Origin: ZC4RG29 sp964521255
GTDB taxonomy: Bacteria; Bacteroidota; Bacteroidia; Cytophagales; Cyclobacteriaceae
DNA length: 64,000 nucleotides
Reading direction: 5' to 3'
NCBI GenBank assembly: GCA_964521255.1
Contig: CAZFRM010000010.1
Span: forward strand, 105,148-169,147
Below are positions 44,095 through 53,021 of the stretch, one piece after another. Numbering within the stretch: position 1 is the first letter of the stretch; each line of letters begins with the position of its first letter. The position numbers were made by a program, and so were the translations under genes. The notes under the pieces are model-generated. The model made no database searches, was not told the DNA's origin, and worked only from the letters and a program-made list of their open reading frames with translations.

Positions 44095-45582
44095 ATAAAC
44101 TTAAAGAACTTAGAGGCTTGGTTTGTAACGGGCAGTCAATTTTTGTACGGGGAAGAAACTTTAAAGCAGGTGGCGGATCATTCTCAAAGAATTGCCTCAT
44201 CATTAGCTGGTTCAGATTCAATTCCTGTAAAAATAGTTTTCAAACCTGTTTTAAAGTCACCCGAAGAAATCTATAGTCTTTGCCAGGAAGCGAACACTAC
44301 AAAAAATTGTATCGGTATCATCGCCTGGATGCATACCTTTTCTCCGGCTAAAATGTGGATTGGAGGATTAAAGATCCTGCAAAAGCCGTTGTTACATTTT
44401 CATACACAATTCAATCGCGATATTCCCTGGAAAGACATTGACATGGATTTTATGAATCTTAACCAAAGCGCTCATGGTGATCGTGAATTTGGTTTTATCA
44501 TGTCGCGCATGCGGTTAAATAGAAAAGTTGTTGTGGGGCATTGGGAAGATGAAAATGTTCATGCCAAACTAAATGAGTGGCTACGTGCTGCAAGCGGCTG
44601 GCATGACTGGCAGGGAGCAAGGTTTTGCCGCTTTGGTGACAACATGCGCCAGGTAGCCGTAACAGAAGGGGATAAGGTAGAAGCAGAAATTAAATTCGGC
44701 TACTCCGTTAATGGATATGGCATGGGAGACTTAGTAAAAGTAATCAACCAAGCCTCTGATGCAGAAATAACAAAACTCGTTTCAGAGTATGAGGAAAAAT
44801 ATAGCGTAGCTTCTTCTTTAAGAAAAGGAGGAGAGAAACATGCCGCTTTAAGAGAAGCTGCGAAAATTGAAATTGGACTTCGTGCTTTTTTGGAACTGGG
44901 AAATTTCAAAGGCTTCACTGATACTTTTGAGGATCTTCATGGTCTTGTTCAACTTCCCGGAATCGCCGCTCAACGTTTGATGGCAGATGGTTATGGATTT
45001 GGGGCTGAAGGTGATTGGAAAACCGCAGCGCTTGTAAGAGCTATGAAAGTAATGGGTGCAGGGCTGAAAGGTGGAAATTCTTTTATGGAAGATTATACCT
45101 ACCACTTTGATCCTTTAAATTCTATGGTGCTTGGCGCTCACATGCTTGAGATCTGTGAGTCAATAGCGGATGACAAACCTTCCTGTGAAATTCACCCGCT
45201 GGGCATTGGAGGGAAGTCAGATCCGGTTCGTCTCGTATTCAATAGTGCCGCAGGTCCGGCATTGAATGCCTCAATCGTTGATATGGGTAACAGGTTTAGA
45301 TTATTAGTCAATGAAGTAGAGGCAGTAGCTCCCATTCATGATCTCCCTAAACTTCCTGTAGCCCGCGTTGTTTGGAAGCCTCTTCCTGATATGCACACGG
45401 GATGCGCCGCATGGATTTTAGCAGGCGGCGCTCACCATACCTGTTACAGTCAGAATCTAAAGTCGGGTCAGTTAGAAGATTTTGCCGAAATGGCGGGTAT
45501 TGAATATGTGCTGATTGATAAGCATACCCAAATCCATCATCTTAAAAATGAATTAAGGTGGAATGAGATGGCCTATAAGTAA
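44092..45582 (+). CDS. araA: L-arabinose isomerase
   Basis: A 496-residue cytoplasmic enzyme that converts L-arabinose to L-ribulose. Features: LEAWFVTGSQFLYGEETLKQVADHSQRI at the N-terminus, AWMHTFSPAKMWIGGLKILQKPLLHFHTQFNRDIPW, ADGYGFGAEGDWKTAALVRAMKVMG with the catalytic Glu, MEDYTYHF, and HMLEICESI with another metal Glu. Length matches the family (about 500). Last gene of araBDA; its product feeds AraB in the same operon. Confidence 0.95.
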   Translation: MINLKNLEAWFVTGSQFLYGEETLKQVADHSQRIASSLAGSDSIPVKIVFKPVLKSPEEIYSLCQEANTTKNCIGIIAWMHTFSPAKMWIGGLKILQKPLLHFHTQFNRDIPWKDIDMDFMNLNQSAHGDREFGFIMSRMRLNRKVVVGHWEDENVHAKLNEWLRAASGWHDWQGARFCRFGDNMRQVAVTEGDKVEAEIKFGYSVNGYGMGDLVKVINQASDAEITKLVSEYEEKYSVASSLRKGGEKHAALREAAKIEIGLRAFLELGNFKGFTDTFEDLHGLVQLPGIAAQRLMADGYGFGAEGDWKTAALVRAMKVMGAGLKGGNSFMEDYTYHFDPLNSMVLGAHMLEICESIADDKPSCEIHPLGIGGKSDPVRLVFNSAAGPALNASIVDMGNRFRLLVNEVEAVAPIHDLPKLPVARVVWKPLPDMHTGCAAWILAGGAHHTCYSQNLKSGQLEDFAEMAGIEYVLIDKHTQIHHLKNELRWNEMAYK

Positions 45583-45702
45583 GAGGGTTTAAAGAAGCTT
45601 AGTCAATTTGGTTTCTATTTAAATATGGCTTTTAAATAACGTGCAATCGTTTTAAAAATTATTAAGTGTATAGTGTACATTTTATAAATTTAAGTTAACT
45701 TA

Positions 45703-46371
45703 ATGTATAATTTAAGATTTATGCCAGGATCTGAACCTCCGGTGAATGTTGCCATTACAAAGACGCTGAATGCTTCGCAAGCATCAGCTTCAAATGAATG
45801 CACAGCATGGTCATTATTAAGATCGGGTGATGAAAAGGCACTGCTGACCATTTATGATTGGTGTTTTGATACGTTGTACGCCTACGGGTATAGACTATCG
45901 AAAGACAGTTCCGTTACCGAAGATTGCATTCAGGATATTTTCCTGGAATTGTGGGAGAAACAGAGCAGGCTACCGGAAGTTAAGTTTGTCAAAGCCTACC
46001 TTTTAAAGATACTGAAGAGAAAACTCATTAAAGTTACATCGCGACTACAGGCCTTCGAATGGCAAATTGATGAGGCAAATGCCGGCCTTACTGATGAATC
46101 AAGAGAAGACTTAATTATTGCTGATGAAAACAACAGCTCAACAAATTCAAAGTTACAATGTGCCATTAGTAAGCTCACTAAACGACAGCGCGAAATTATC
46201 AATCTTAAATTTTTTAACGAGCTTTCTTATGATGAGATTGCGGCGTTCACAGGATTAAGTCAACAGCGCATTTATAATCTTGTACATGATGCTGTTCGCG
46301 AACTGCGAACTAATCTCTTCTCCATTCCGCGTCACGTTGCCATCTTTTTTTTGGCAGTGTATATTTTTTAA
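45703..46371 (+). CDS. ECF-like RNA polymerase sigma factor
   Basis: A 222-residue sigma-70 family protein. Region 2: ALLTIYDWCFDTLYAYGYRLSKDSSVTEDCIQDIFLELWEKQSRL (about residues 45-90). Region 4: AISKLTKRQREIINLKFFNELSYDEIAAFTGLSQQRIYNLVHDAVRELR (about 155-205), with the helix-turn-helix. The C-terminus ends in a short hydrophobic tail (IPRHVAIFFLAVYIF), which is often seen in these Bacteroidota sigma factors. No anti-sigma factor follows. ATG 45721 is an alternative start. An AT-rich palindrome ends just before the first ATG. Its targets are unknown. Confidence 0.9.
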   Translation: MYNLRFMPGSEPPVNVAITKTLNASQASASNECTAWSLLRSGDEKALLTIYDWCFDTLYAYGYRLSKDSSVTEDCIQDIFLELWEKQSRLPEVKFVKAYLLKILKRKLIKVTSRLQAFEWQIDEANAGLTDESREDLIIADENNSSTNSKLQCAISKLTKRQREIINLKFFNELSYDEIAAFTGLSQQRIYNLVHDAVRELRTNLFSIPRHVAIFFLAVYIF

Positions 46372-46447
46372 GAGGGAGAAGCTTTTCTCGAAACCATTTC
46401 CTTTTTCAGATCATCCCACCTTTAGGCGAATAAATTTCCTTTAGTAA

Positions 46448-46590
46448 GTGGACTTACGCACCCTAACGAATCATTTGAATTTCTTTCGTGACAATTTTGT
46501 GCTTTTGAGGTTTTGTGGCTGAATTTTCGATACTTCCGTATGCCATGAAATCTCAAAGACACAAAAATTCACAAAGGTGCGTAAGTCCAG
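46448..46590. mobile_element. 143-bp fold-back (MITE-like) element with TIRs TGGACTTACGCACC
   Basis: The 14-mer TGGACTTACGCACC (46449-46462) is repeated in exact inverted form at 46576-46589. The heptamer TTAGTAA flanks both sides (46441-46447 and 46591-46597), a possible target duplication. The interior arms are also inverted copies (CTTTCGTGACAATTTTGTG, then TTTTGAGGTTTTGTGGC, versus the reverse of GCCATGAAATCTCAAAG, then ACACAAAAATTCACAAAG), leaving a loop near 46525. It is almost the same length as the element at 32741, with similar CACAAAG wording but a different TIR. Confidence 0.7.
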
Positions 46591-46665
46591 TTAGTAAAAA
46601 AGGATTCATCCGTATCACTGTAACATTTATATCTTTTTATCGACATATTTCGTACTCATTTAGGT

Positions 46666-47343
46666 ATGCCGGGAAAAAGCAGTGTATTTGATATGATTGG
46701 ACCTGTAATGATCGGGCCGTCCAGCTCACATACTGCGGGTGTGGTGAGGATTGGCCGGGTTGGTCATCGGTTATTGGGAGGAGATCCCCAAATAGCTACC
46801 ATAACATTTTATAATTCTTTTGCGCGAACCTACGAGGGGCATGGCAGCGACCGGGCCATTATTGCAGGCCTAATGGATTTTAGAACCGATGATGTTCGCA
46901 TTAAACAATCGTTGGAGATCGCAAAAGAAAAAGCAATCACCATTCAATTTAAAGCCGTGGCTAACGCGTCTACTTTTCATCCGAATACGGTGAAGCTTAA
47001 TCTTCATAGTGCGGACAAACAGGTCGAACTTATAGGGGAAAGTCTGGGAGGAGGTATAATTAATATTGCTGAAGTTAATGGCTTTAAAGCAGATTTCAGA
47101 GCGAACCTGCACACGCTGATCATTACCTCGGAAGATGTAAAAGGAAGCATCGCCTTTGTAGCCAATGTTTTGTCAAATGATGATTGTAACATTGCTACGA
47201 TGTCGGTATCCCGTAAAGGTAAACATGATCTGGCCTGCATGGTTATTGAAATGGATTCAGGAGTAAAGTCAATTACATTAGAATACCTCCGAAGTCTTGC
47301 ATGGGTGAAAGAAATTATTTACATACCTGATATTGATCTTTGA
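46666..47343 (+). CDS. sdaAB: L-serine ammonia-lyase beta subunit (iron-sulfur type)
   Basis: A 225-residue protein. The beta-chain signature FDMIGPVMIGPSSSHTAGVVRIGRVG lies at residues 8-33, with TFYNSFARTYEGHGSDRAIIAGLMDF next and a C-terminal ACT domain (LIITSEDVKGSIAFVANVLSNDDCNIATMSVSRKG, about 145-180). It deaminates L-serine to pyruvate together with the alpha chain, which carries the 4Fe-4S cluster and is not in the window, so the two subunits are probably encoded apart or the alpha gene lies elsewhere. The TolC gene starts only about 12 bp downstream. Confidence 0.92.
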   Translation: MPGKSSVFDMIGPVMIGPSSSHTAGVVRIGRVGHRLLGGDPQIATITFYNSFARTYEGHGSDRAIIAGLMDFRTDDVRIKQSLEIAKEKAITIQFKAVANASTFHPNTVKLNLHSADKQVELIGESLGGGIINIAEVNGFKADFRANLHTLIITSEDVKGSIAFVANVLSNDDCNIATMSVSRKGKHDLACMVIEMDSGVKSITLEYLRSLAWVKEIIYIPDIDL

Positions 47344-47355
47344 TTGAATTTTTTA

Positions 47356-48813
47356 ATGATGAGAAAAATACTGTTAGTTTCAATTTTGCTGCTTACATCT
47401 GTTTTTATAGCACCAGCGCAGCAACCTGATCCTGTTCCCACTCAAAATCATTGGACATTAAAGCAATGTATTGACTATGCATGGTCCAATAACCTCAATG
47501 TTCAGCGAAGTATGTATAACGTGGAGTCATCGGAGGTTGACCTCAGGCAAGCTAAACTCTCCCGCTTGCCGAGTGTAAATGCAAATGGCCAGTATGGGTA
47601 TAGTTGGGGTCGCGGCCTTGATCCGGTAAGTAACCTGTTCGTTACACAGGAGATAACCTCAGGCGGAGTTGGCGCTAATGGCGTACTTCCGCTTTTCAAT
47701 GGTTTACGAATTAATAATTCCGTCAAACAATATAAATCCGCATATGAGGCAGCAGAGTATGATTTACAGAAAGCCAGAAATGATATTGCATTAACTGTTG
47801 CTAATTTTTTTATCACGGTTGTCTTTAATAAAGAATTAGTTGAGAATGCCAAATACCAACTTACCTCCACCCAACAGCAACTGGACCGCACTACAAAACA
47901 GGTAAACGCAGGGGCGTTGCCCATGTCGGAGCAACTGAACCTTGAAGCCCAGGTTGCCACCAATGAACTCAATCTCATTCAACAAGAGAATGCATTGTCC
48001 CTTTCCATGCTTCAGCTAAAACAGGCTTTACAAATACCGGACGCACAACCGTTCGATGTTGTTATTCCGCAGTTGGATCCGCAAGACCTTATCTTAGATA
48101 ACTCAAGAGATCAGATATTTGAAATTGCCCGGCAATCGATGCCTGAGATTAAAAGCTCTAAGCTTAAAGTGGAAAGTTCAGACTTTGGTGTGAAAGCGTC
48201 ACGTGGAAATTTGTATCCTCGTTTAAGCCTTGTAGGTGCCCTGAACACTAACTATTCAAGTGTTGCCAAATCCCAGTTTTATCCTGATGGTACAACGAAT
48301 TTTTCACAGAATCCGACCGGGTATGTCAACCAGGATTTTAGTTCACCAGTATATGCGGTAATTCCCAACGGAGCTTTCCGCGACACGTATGAATTCAACC
48401 AACAATTCAAGGACAACATTTACCGGACGTTAAGCTTTCAAATAAATATTCCAGTATTTAATGGGTTCTCTTCACGTGCCGATTTGCAGCGATCGCTTAT
48501 TCAAAGTGAAAGGGCAAAAATTGATGAGAAAGAAGTTTCCAATACCTTGCGCCAAAATGTTGAAACTTCGTATAATGAAGCTTTAGCAGCATCGAAATCA
48601 TATGGTGCTACATTGCGTCTGGTGCAGGCCCGTGAAGAAGCTTTTCGTATGACACGACAGCGTTATGAAATAGGTGCATTAAACTTTGTAGATTACCAGG
48701 TTTCAGAAAATGATTTGTTCAGCGCCAAGTCTGACCTGCTTCGTGCAAAATATGATTTCATATTCAAAAAGAAAGTACTCGACTTTTATCAAAATAAACC
48801 AATTGAATTTTAA
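47356..48813 (+). CDS. TolC-family outer-membrane efflux protein
   Basis: About 485 residues. I chose ATG 47356 (or ATG 47359), which starts the signal peptide MRKILLVSILLLTSVFIAPAQ; the in-frame TTG at 47344 would give an unneeded leader. Two OEP repeats with long helices are visible: WTLKQCIDYAWSNNLNVQRSMYNVESSEVDLRQAKL and KARNDIALTVANFFITVVFNKELV in the first, LRQNVETSYNEALAASKSYGATLRLVQAREEAFRMTRQRYEIGALNFVDYQVSENDL in the second. It forms the exit duct of a tripartite pump, with the adaptor gene 13 bp downstream. Confidence 0.93.
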   Translation: MMRKILLVSILLLTSVFIAPAQQPDPVPTQNHWTLKQCIDYAWSNNLNVQRSMYNVESSEVDLRQAKLSRLPSVNANGQYGYSWGRGLDPVSNLFVTQEITSGGVGANGVLPLFNGLRINNSVKQYKSAYEAAEYDLQKARNDIALTVANFFITVVFNKELVENAKYQLTSTQQQLDRTTKQVNAGALPMSEQLNLEAQVATNELNLIQQENALSLSMLQLKQALQIPDAQPFDVVIPQLDPQDLILDNSRDQIFEIARQSMPEIKSSKLKVESSDFGVKASRGNLYPRLSLVGALNTNYSSVAKSQFYPDGTTNFSQNPTGYVNQDFSSPVYAVIPNGAFRDTYEFNQQFKDNIYRTLSFQINIPVFNGFSSRADLQRSLIQSERAKIDEKEVSNTLRQNVETSYNEALAASKSYGATLRLVQAREEAFRMTRQRYEIGALNFVDYQVSENDLFSAKSDLLRAKYDFIFKKKVLDFYQNKPIEF

Positions 48814-48826
48814 CTCCTGATCATCC

Positions 48827-50182
48827 ATGGCAAAACAGAAACGCAGCTCCAACCGATTGCTCTATTGGCTTATTGGAGGAGCCATACTCGTTATCATTCT
48901 TCTTTTTGTTGCTCGTTCCATGGGTATCGTTGGCAAGCCCAAAGAAATGGAAGTGGAATTTGCTAATGCGAGGTACACAACCATTACAGAAAAGGTAAGC
49001 GCTTCAGGTACTGTTCAGCCGGTTACAGAAGTTAGGCTTGCCCCGGAAGTTTCAGGTGAAATACGTGAACTGTTAATTGAAGAGGGCGATTCGGTGACGA
49101 GGGGACAACTGCTGGTTAAAATTCGACCTGATACCTGGGTTTCACAATTGGAGCGCGCGGAAGCGTCACTTAATCAACAAGAAGCCAATCGTGTTTCTGC
49201 AGAAGCTGCTCTCGCGAGAGCCGAAGCCACCTTCATCCGGGCGAAGCAAGAATATGACCGGCAGGAAAAACTTTGGAAGGAGAAAGTTATCTCTGAGGCG
49301 GACTGGCAGCTCGCTCAGCAGAATTATAAAATTGCCGATAATGATTTAAAGTCAGCTAAGCAATCTTTGGAGGCTTCCCGATACGTCGTAAGAAGCAGTG
49401 AAGCATCAGTTCGCGAAGCCAGAGAGAATGTTCGTCTTACAAATGTGACGGCACCGATGGATGGAATCGTTTCAAAACTTAGCGTAAAAAAGGGTGAACG
49501 GGTAGTAGGAACACAAACCATGGCGGGAACTGAAATGATGCGCATTGCTGATCTTCATATCATGGAAGTAAGGGTAGATGTTAATGAAAATGATATTGTT
49601 CGTGTGCACCTGGGAGATACAGCCCTTATCGATGTAGATGCTTATTCAAGTCAAAGTAAGATATTTAAAGGTGTAGTTACATTAATTGCTAATACAGCAA
49701 AAGAAAAAACCACAACAGATGCTATCACTGAATTTGAAGTGAGAATTTTAGTGCTGCAAAAATCTTATTTGGATCTTATTGAGAAAGGCACGAAATATCC
49801 TTTCCGTCCCGGAATGACAGCCAGTGTTGAGATTATGACAAATCAGAAGACTGACGTTTTATCGGTACCACTGGCTGCTGTAACTACGCGCAACCCTGAA
49901 ATGAATGAGCAAGGTTCTCAGGGCAATAAAAAAGAAGTAAGTAACGATTCAAAACCTGTTACTGAGAAAAAGAAGGAGGAGAAAGTTGTTGTATTCATCA
50001 ATGAAAACGGAACCGCCAAAATGGTTGAAGTTAAAACCGGCATAAGTGATTATGATAATATTGAAATAACGGAGGGCTTAAAGGATACAGTTCAAATTGT
50101 TACTGGTCCGTTCCTCGTAGTTTCTAAGAGACTTAAGGATGGCGATAAAATCAGGAAAGCAGAAGAGAAGAAGAGTAATTAA
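48827..50182 (+). CDS. Periplasmic adaptor (membrane-fusion) protein
   Basis: A 451-residue membrane-fusion protein. One N-terminal helix (RLLYWLIGGAILVIILLFVARSMG, residues 10-34) is followed by the biotinyl/lipoyl-like hairpin part (VSASGTVQPVTEVRLAPEVSGEIRELLIEEGDSVTRGQLLVKI), a long coiled coil (about 110-200), and the second half of the lipoyl domain (NVRLTNVTAPMDGIVSKLSVKKGERV). Beta-barrel and C-terminal parts follow (PFRPGMTASVEIMTN, EITEGLKDTVQIVTGPF), with a Lys-rich insertion near 370-390. It links TolC to an inner-membrane pump, MacB or RND type, which is not in the window. Confidence 0.92.
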   Translation: MAKQKRSSNRLLYWLIGGAILVIILLFVARSMGIVGKPKEMEVEFANARYTTITEKVSASGTVQPVTEVRLAPEVSGEIRELLIEEGDSVTRGQLLVKIRPDTWVSQLERAEASLNQQEANRVSAEAALARAEATFIRAKQEYDRQEKLWKEKVISEADWQLAQQNYKIADNDLKSAKQSLEASRYVVRSSEASVREARENVRLTNVTAPMDGIVSKLSVKKGERVVGTQTMAGTEMMRIADLHIMEVRVDVNENDIVRVHLGDTALIDVDAYSSQSKIFKGVVTLIANTAKEKTTTDAITEFEVRILVLQKSYLDLIEKGTKYPFRPGMTASVEIMTNQKTDVLSVPLAAVTTRNPEMNEQGSQGNKKEVSNDSKPVTEKKKEEKVVVFINENGTAKMVEVKTGISDYDNIEITEGLKDTVQIVTGPFLVVSKRLKDGDKIRKAEEKKSN

Positions 50183-50205
50183 TTAGCCAATTGATCAATT
50201 AGCAA

Positions 50206-50233
50206 ATTAGCGAATGAGATTTCATTGGCTAAT
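50206..50233. repeat. Hairpin and short repeats in the spacer before ppa
   Basis: ATTAGC.AATGA pairs with TCATT.GCTAAT around a 4-nt loop. The surrounding 50180-50290 contains more ATTAGC/GCTAAT words and a GGAGTCCGGAGTCC duplication. It may be a terminator for the efflux pair or a low-complexity repeat. Confidence 0.4.
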
Positions 50234-50318
50234 CGGCTATCTCCGAAGGAGTCCGGAGTCCATTCGGACAATACATCGGCTAATTAATTGTAGATAGCTA
50301 TATACATTTTTACTAATA

Positions 50319-50338
50319 TTGCGTTCAAAAAAACGCAA
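50319..50338 (+). promoter_or_regulatory. Hairpin touching the ppa start codon
   Basis: TTGCGTT (50319-50325) pairs exactly with AACGCAA (50332-50338), the last base being the A of the ATG. If formed, the stem would cover the ribosome entry region. This is a short stem and may be chance. Confidence 0.3.
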
Positions 50339-50877
50339 TGGTACAGCATCCGTGGCATGAAGTTTCAACTGGAAGCAATCCTCCTGAAAGCGTAAACGCT
50401 ATTATTGAAATTCCGAGGGGATCAAAAGCAAAATATGAGATTGATAAAGAGAGCGGACTTATTAAACTGGATCGTGTTATCTATGCATCCATGTATTACC
50501 CGTTAAATTATGGCTTCATTCCTCAAACATTGGGCGAAGATCATGACCCGCTTGATATTGTTGTGTTAACCCAGGTTGAAGTTGTTCCCCTATGCCTTAT
50601 TTCATCTAAAGTGGTAGGTGTTATGCGAATGATTGATCGGGGTGAAGCGGATGATAAAATTATTGCCGTGGCCGAGCAAGATGCAAGTGTAAGTCACATA
50701 CGGGATGTGAGCGAGTTACCGGGATACCTTAAAGCAGAACTAAAGCATTTCTTTGAGAACTATAAGACGCTGGAAAATAAGAAAGTTGTTGTGGATGAAT
50801 TTTTCAATAAGGAAGCGGCAATGAAAATCATCAACACAAGCATTGATTTTTATAAAAAGGAATTTTCTAAGAAGTAA
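50338..50877 (+). CDS. ppa: Inorganic pyrophosphatase
   Basis: A 179-residue cytoplasmic class I (family I) pyrophosphatase. Typical blocks: VNAIIEIPRGSKAKYEIDKESGLIKLDRVIYASMYYPLNYGFIPQTLGEDHDPLDIVVLT, with the D-x-D-P-L-D metal cluster near residue 73, and MIDRGEADDKIIAVAEQD. The length equals E. coli Ppa. It removes pyrophosphate made by biosynthesis. It is preceded by a hairpin that overlaps the ATG and followed by an AU-rich hairpin (50888-50913) without a clear T tract. Confidence 0.95.
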   Translation: MVQHPWHEVSTGSNPPESVNAIIEIPRGSKAKYEIDKESGLIKLDRVIYASMYYPLNYGFIPQTLGEDHDPLDIVVLTQVEVVPLCLISSKVVGVMRMIDRGEADDKIIAVAEQDASVSHIRDVSELPGYLKAELKHFFENYKTLENKKVVVDEFFNKEAAMKIINTSIDFYKKEFSKK

Positions 50878-50887
50878 ATTTCAACTT

Positions 50888-50913
50888 TAACATTTTTATT
50901 AATTAAAATGTTA
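50888..50913. terminator. AT-rich hairpin after ppa
   Basis: TAACATTTT pairs with AAAATGTTA across TATTAATT, 10 bp after the ppa stop codon. It has no GC stem, so its activity as a terminator is doubtful. Confidence 0.35.
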
Positions 50914-50971
50914 GTGCTCATGCTAAATCGTAAGTGTATGATTTCGCTCTTACATAAGGTCATACAGCTTT

Positions 50972-52006
50972 ATGTATAAGGTAAAAATAACAGCCGGTTC
51001 CGGAATCCAGAATCTGGAGATACTACGCCAAATGCCGGGAAGAAAAAATGTTTCAAGGTGTGGCAAATATCAATTCTTCATAAACGAGGATGTTGAGGAG
51101 CCCGATTTTTGGATTGTAAGAAACAAATATCAAAAAAGACCTGAGACGCACAACATATCGCCACTGAATACCATACTAATGGTTTCCGAGCCAAGATCAG
51201 TAGTAAGCTTTCCGAAAAAATACCGGGATCAATTTGGTATGTTGTGCACGTGCCAGGAAGGCGTAAAGCATAGAAATGTAATATATTGCCCTCCCGTTTT
51301 ACCATGGTGGGTTGGTGCTTCCAGCAAAAACGGTGTGGATAAAATCACACTTGATTATGATGACTTGAAGAAAAATCCTGTTCCACAAAAGACGAAATTA
51401 TTATCGGTCATTACGAGTGATAAGGCATTTACACAAGGCCATCAGGATAGAATTGAATTTGTGGAGAAACTCAAAGAGCACTACGGCGATGAGCTTGATG
51501 TTTTCGGAAGAGGCTTTAATGAATTCGAAGATAAGTGGGATGTATTGGCACCTTACAAATACCACATAGCCTTAGAAAACTCTTCGTTCAAATACTATTG
51601 GACTGAAAAACTAGCGGATTGCTACCTTGCCTCAACATTTCCGATTTACTATGGTTGTACAAATATTGCAGATTATTTTCCGGATAACGCTTATAAGACA
51701 ATCGATATCCATAATTTTCAAGAGGCAGTTGTAACCATAGACCAAATAATAGCGAAAAATGAATTTGAAAAAAACCAGGACGCCTTGAAAAAAGCTAAGG
51801 AACTTGTTTTGGATGACTATAATGTATTGAACTTTATTACGGATTGTCTGGATACTTTAGATCCATCGCTTCCAAAACAATCTTTTACCATCAAACCAGC
51901 TATTACTATTTTTGATTGGCATAATGTCTATCTGTATTTCATAGAACGAAACATATTTGCATTAAAGAAACTATTCCGAAGAAAGTCCAAATTGAGAGAA
52001 TTGTAA
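50972..52006 (+). CDS. Glycosyltransferase family 10 (fucosyltransferase)
   Basis: A 344-residue GT10-type enzyme transferring fucose from GDP-fucose, usually alpha-1,3/4. Seen in sequence: DFWIVRNKYQKRPETHNISPLNTILMVSEPRSVVSFPKKY, LDVFGRGFNEFEDKWDVLAPYKYHIALENSSFKYYWTEKLADCYLASTFPIYYGCTNIADYFPDNAYKTIDIHNFQEA (about 175-260), the latter being the family's catalytic and donor-binding stretch. It is the first gene of a short glycan cluster with a GT2 and a methyltransferase on the same strand. It probably decorates lipopolysaccharide or a surface polysaccharide. Acceptor unknown. Confidence 0.9.
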   Translation: MYKVKITAGSGIQNLEILRQMPGRKNVSRCGKYQFFINEDVEEPDFWIVRNKYQKRPETHNISPLNTILMVSEPRSVVSFPKKYRDQFGMLCTCQEGVKHRNVIYCPPVLPWWVGASSKNGVDKITLDYDDLKKNPVPQKTKLLSVITSDKAFTQGHQDRIEFVEKLKEHYGDELDVFGRGFNEFEDKWDVLAPYKYHIALENSSFKYYWTEKLADCYLASTFPIYYGCTNIADYFPDNAYKTIDIHNFQEAVVTIDQIIAKNEFEKNQDALKKAKELVLDDYNVLNFITDCLDTLDPSLPKQSFTIKPAITIFDWHNVYLYFIERNIFALKKLFRRKSKLREL

Positions 52007-52114
52007 TGTGGGTGATATTATCTATAATTTGTGGGCCAAAAGCTTCTCATAATTTTTTGACTAACTTAGTTTTTATAAGATGAACTTCCTGAGAAGATCA
52101 ATTAACGATTAAAA

Positions 52115-52939
52115 ATGAAGGTATCGGTCATCATGAGTACATACAACTCTCCTGACTGGCTTGAAAAAGTCTTGTGGGGCTATGCTGTGCAAACGTACAA
52201 GGATTTTGAGATTCTCATTGCGGATGACGGTTCAGGAGAAGAAACATTAAAGCGTATAGATCATATGCGAAATATAACGAACCTTGATATTCGGCATGTA
52301 TGGCATGAACATCAAGGCTATCGGCGCCAGACTATATTAAACAAAGCCATTGTCGAGGCTTCAACTGACTATATAATTTTTACAGATGGTGATTGTATTC
52401 CAAGAAAAGATTTTGTTTCTGTGCATGTAGCGCATATCGAGAAAGGCAGATTTCTGTCGGGTGGTTACTGCAAGTTGCCAATGGATGTGAGTAAAATGAT
52501 CAGCCAAAATGATATTCTCAGGCAGCAATGTTTTGATTTTAAGTGGCTTTATAAAAATGGACTTCGCGGCGCTTCCCAAAAGAGAAAGCTTATGGCTACA
52601 AGGCGATGGGGAAGGTTTTTGGATTTCATAACACCAGCGACAGCCACTTTTAATAACTGCAATTCTTCAGCGTGGAAAGAAGATCTTATTGCAGTAAATG
52701 GATACGATGAACGAATGAGGTATGGAGGCCCGGATCGTGAAATTGGAGAGCGGTTAGAAAATTTTGGAGTAAAAGGAAAGCAGATCCGTCATCAGGCTAT
52801 TGTAGTACATCTTGATCATGCCCGTGGTTATAAAACACAAGACTCAATAGAAAAGAATTTAGCTATAAGGAGAGAAGTGCGAAAGAAAAAAATTACCTGG
52901 ACACCCTATGGAATTGCAGAAGGTAATCCGTCTGAATGA
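52115..52939 (+). CDS. Family 2 glycosyltransferase
   Basis: A 274-residue GT-A fold enzyme. Nucleotide-sugar site: VSVIMSTYNSPDWLEKVLWGYAVQTYKDFEILIADDGSGEETLKRID; DxD motif TDGDCIPRKDF near residue 90; C-terminal galactosyltransferase-like part NSSAWKEDLIAVNGYDERMRYGGPDREIGERLENFGVKGKQIRHQAIVVHLDHARGY (about 185-245). It lies 108 bp downstream of the GT10 gene and 82 bp before the methyltransferase, on the same strand. The sugar transferred is not known; probably part of a surface glycan pathway. Confidence 0.92.
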   Translation: MKVSVIMSTYNSPDWLEKVLWGYAVQTYKDFEILIADDGSGEETLKRIDHMRNITNLDIRHVWHEHQGYRRQTILNKAIVEASTDYIIFTDGDCIPRKDFVSVHVAHIEKGRFLSGGYCKLPMDVSKMISQNDILRQQCFDFKWLYKNGLRGASQKRKLMATRRWGRFLDFITPATATFNNCNSSAWKEDLIAVNGYDERMRYGGPDREIGERLENFGVKGKQIRHQAIVVHLDHARGYKTQDSIEKNLAIRREVRKKKITWTPYGIAEGNPSE

Positions 52940-53021
52940 TCGGTCTGGTTATTTGCATTCAAAATTAAAGCTACAGGTTTGAGAAAATTATTACCTTAGT
53001 GGCCTACCTAAGAAGAGCCTG

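Noticed and set aside
45689..45702. AT-only-type palindrome TTAAGTTAACTTAA before the sigma factor gene
   Set aside because: Short and in very AT-rich sequence; not convincing as an operator, although its place just before the ATG is noted.
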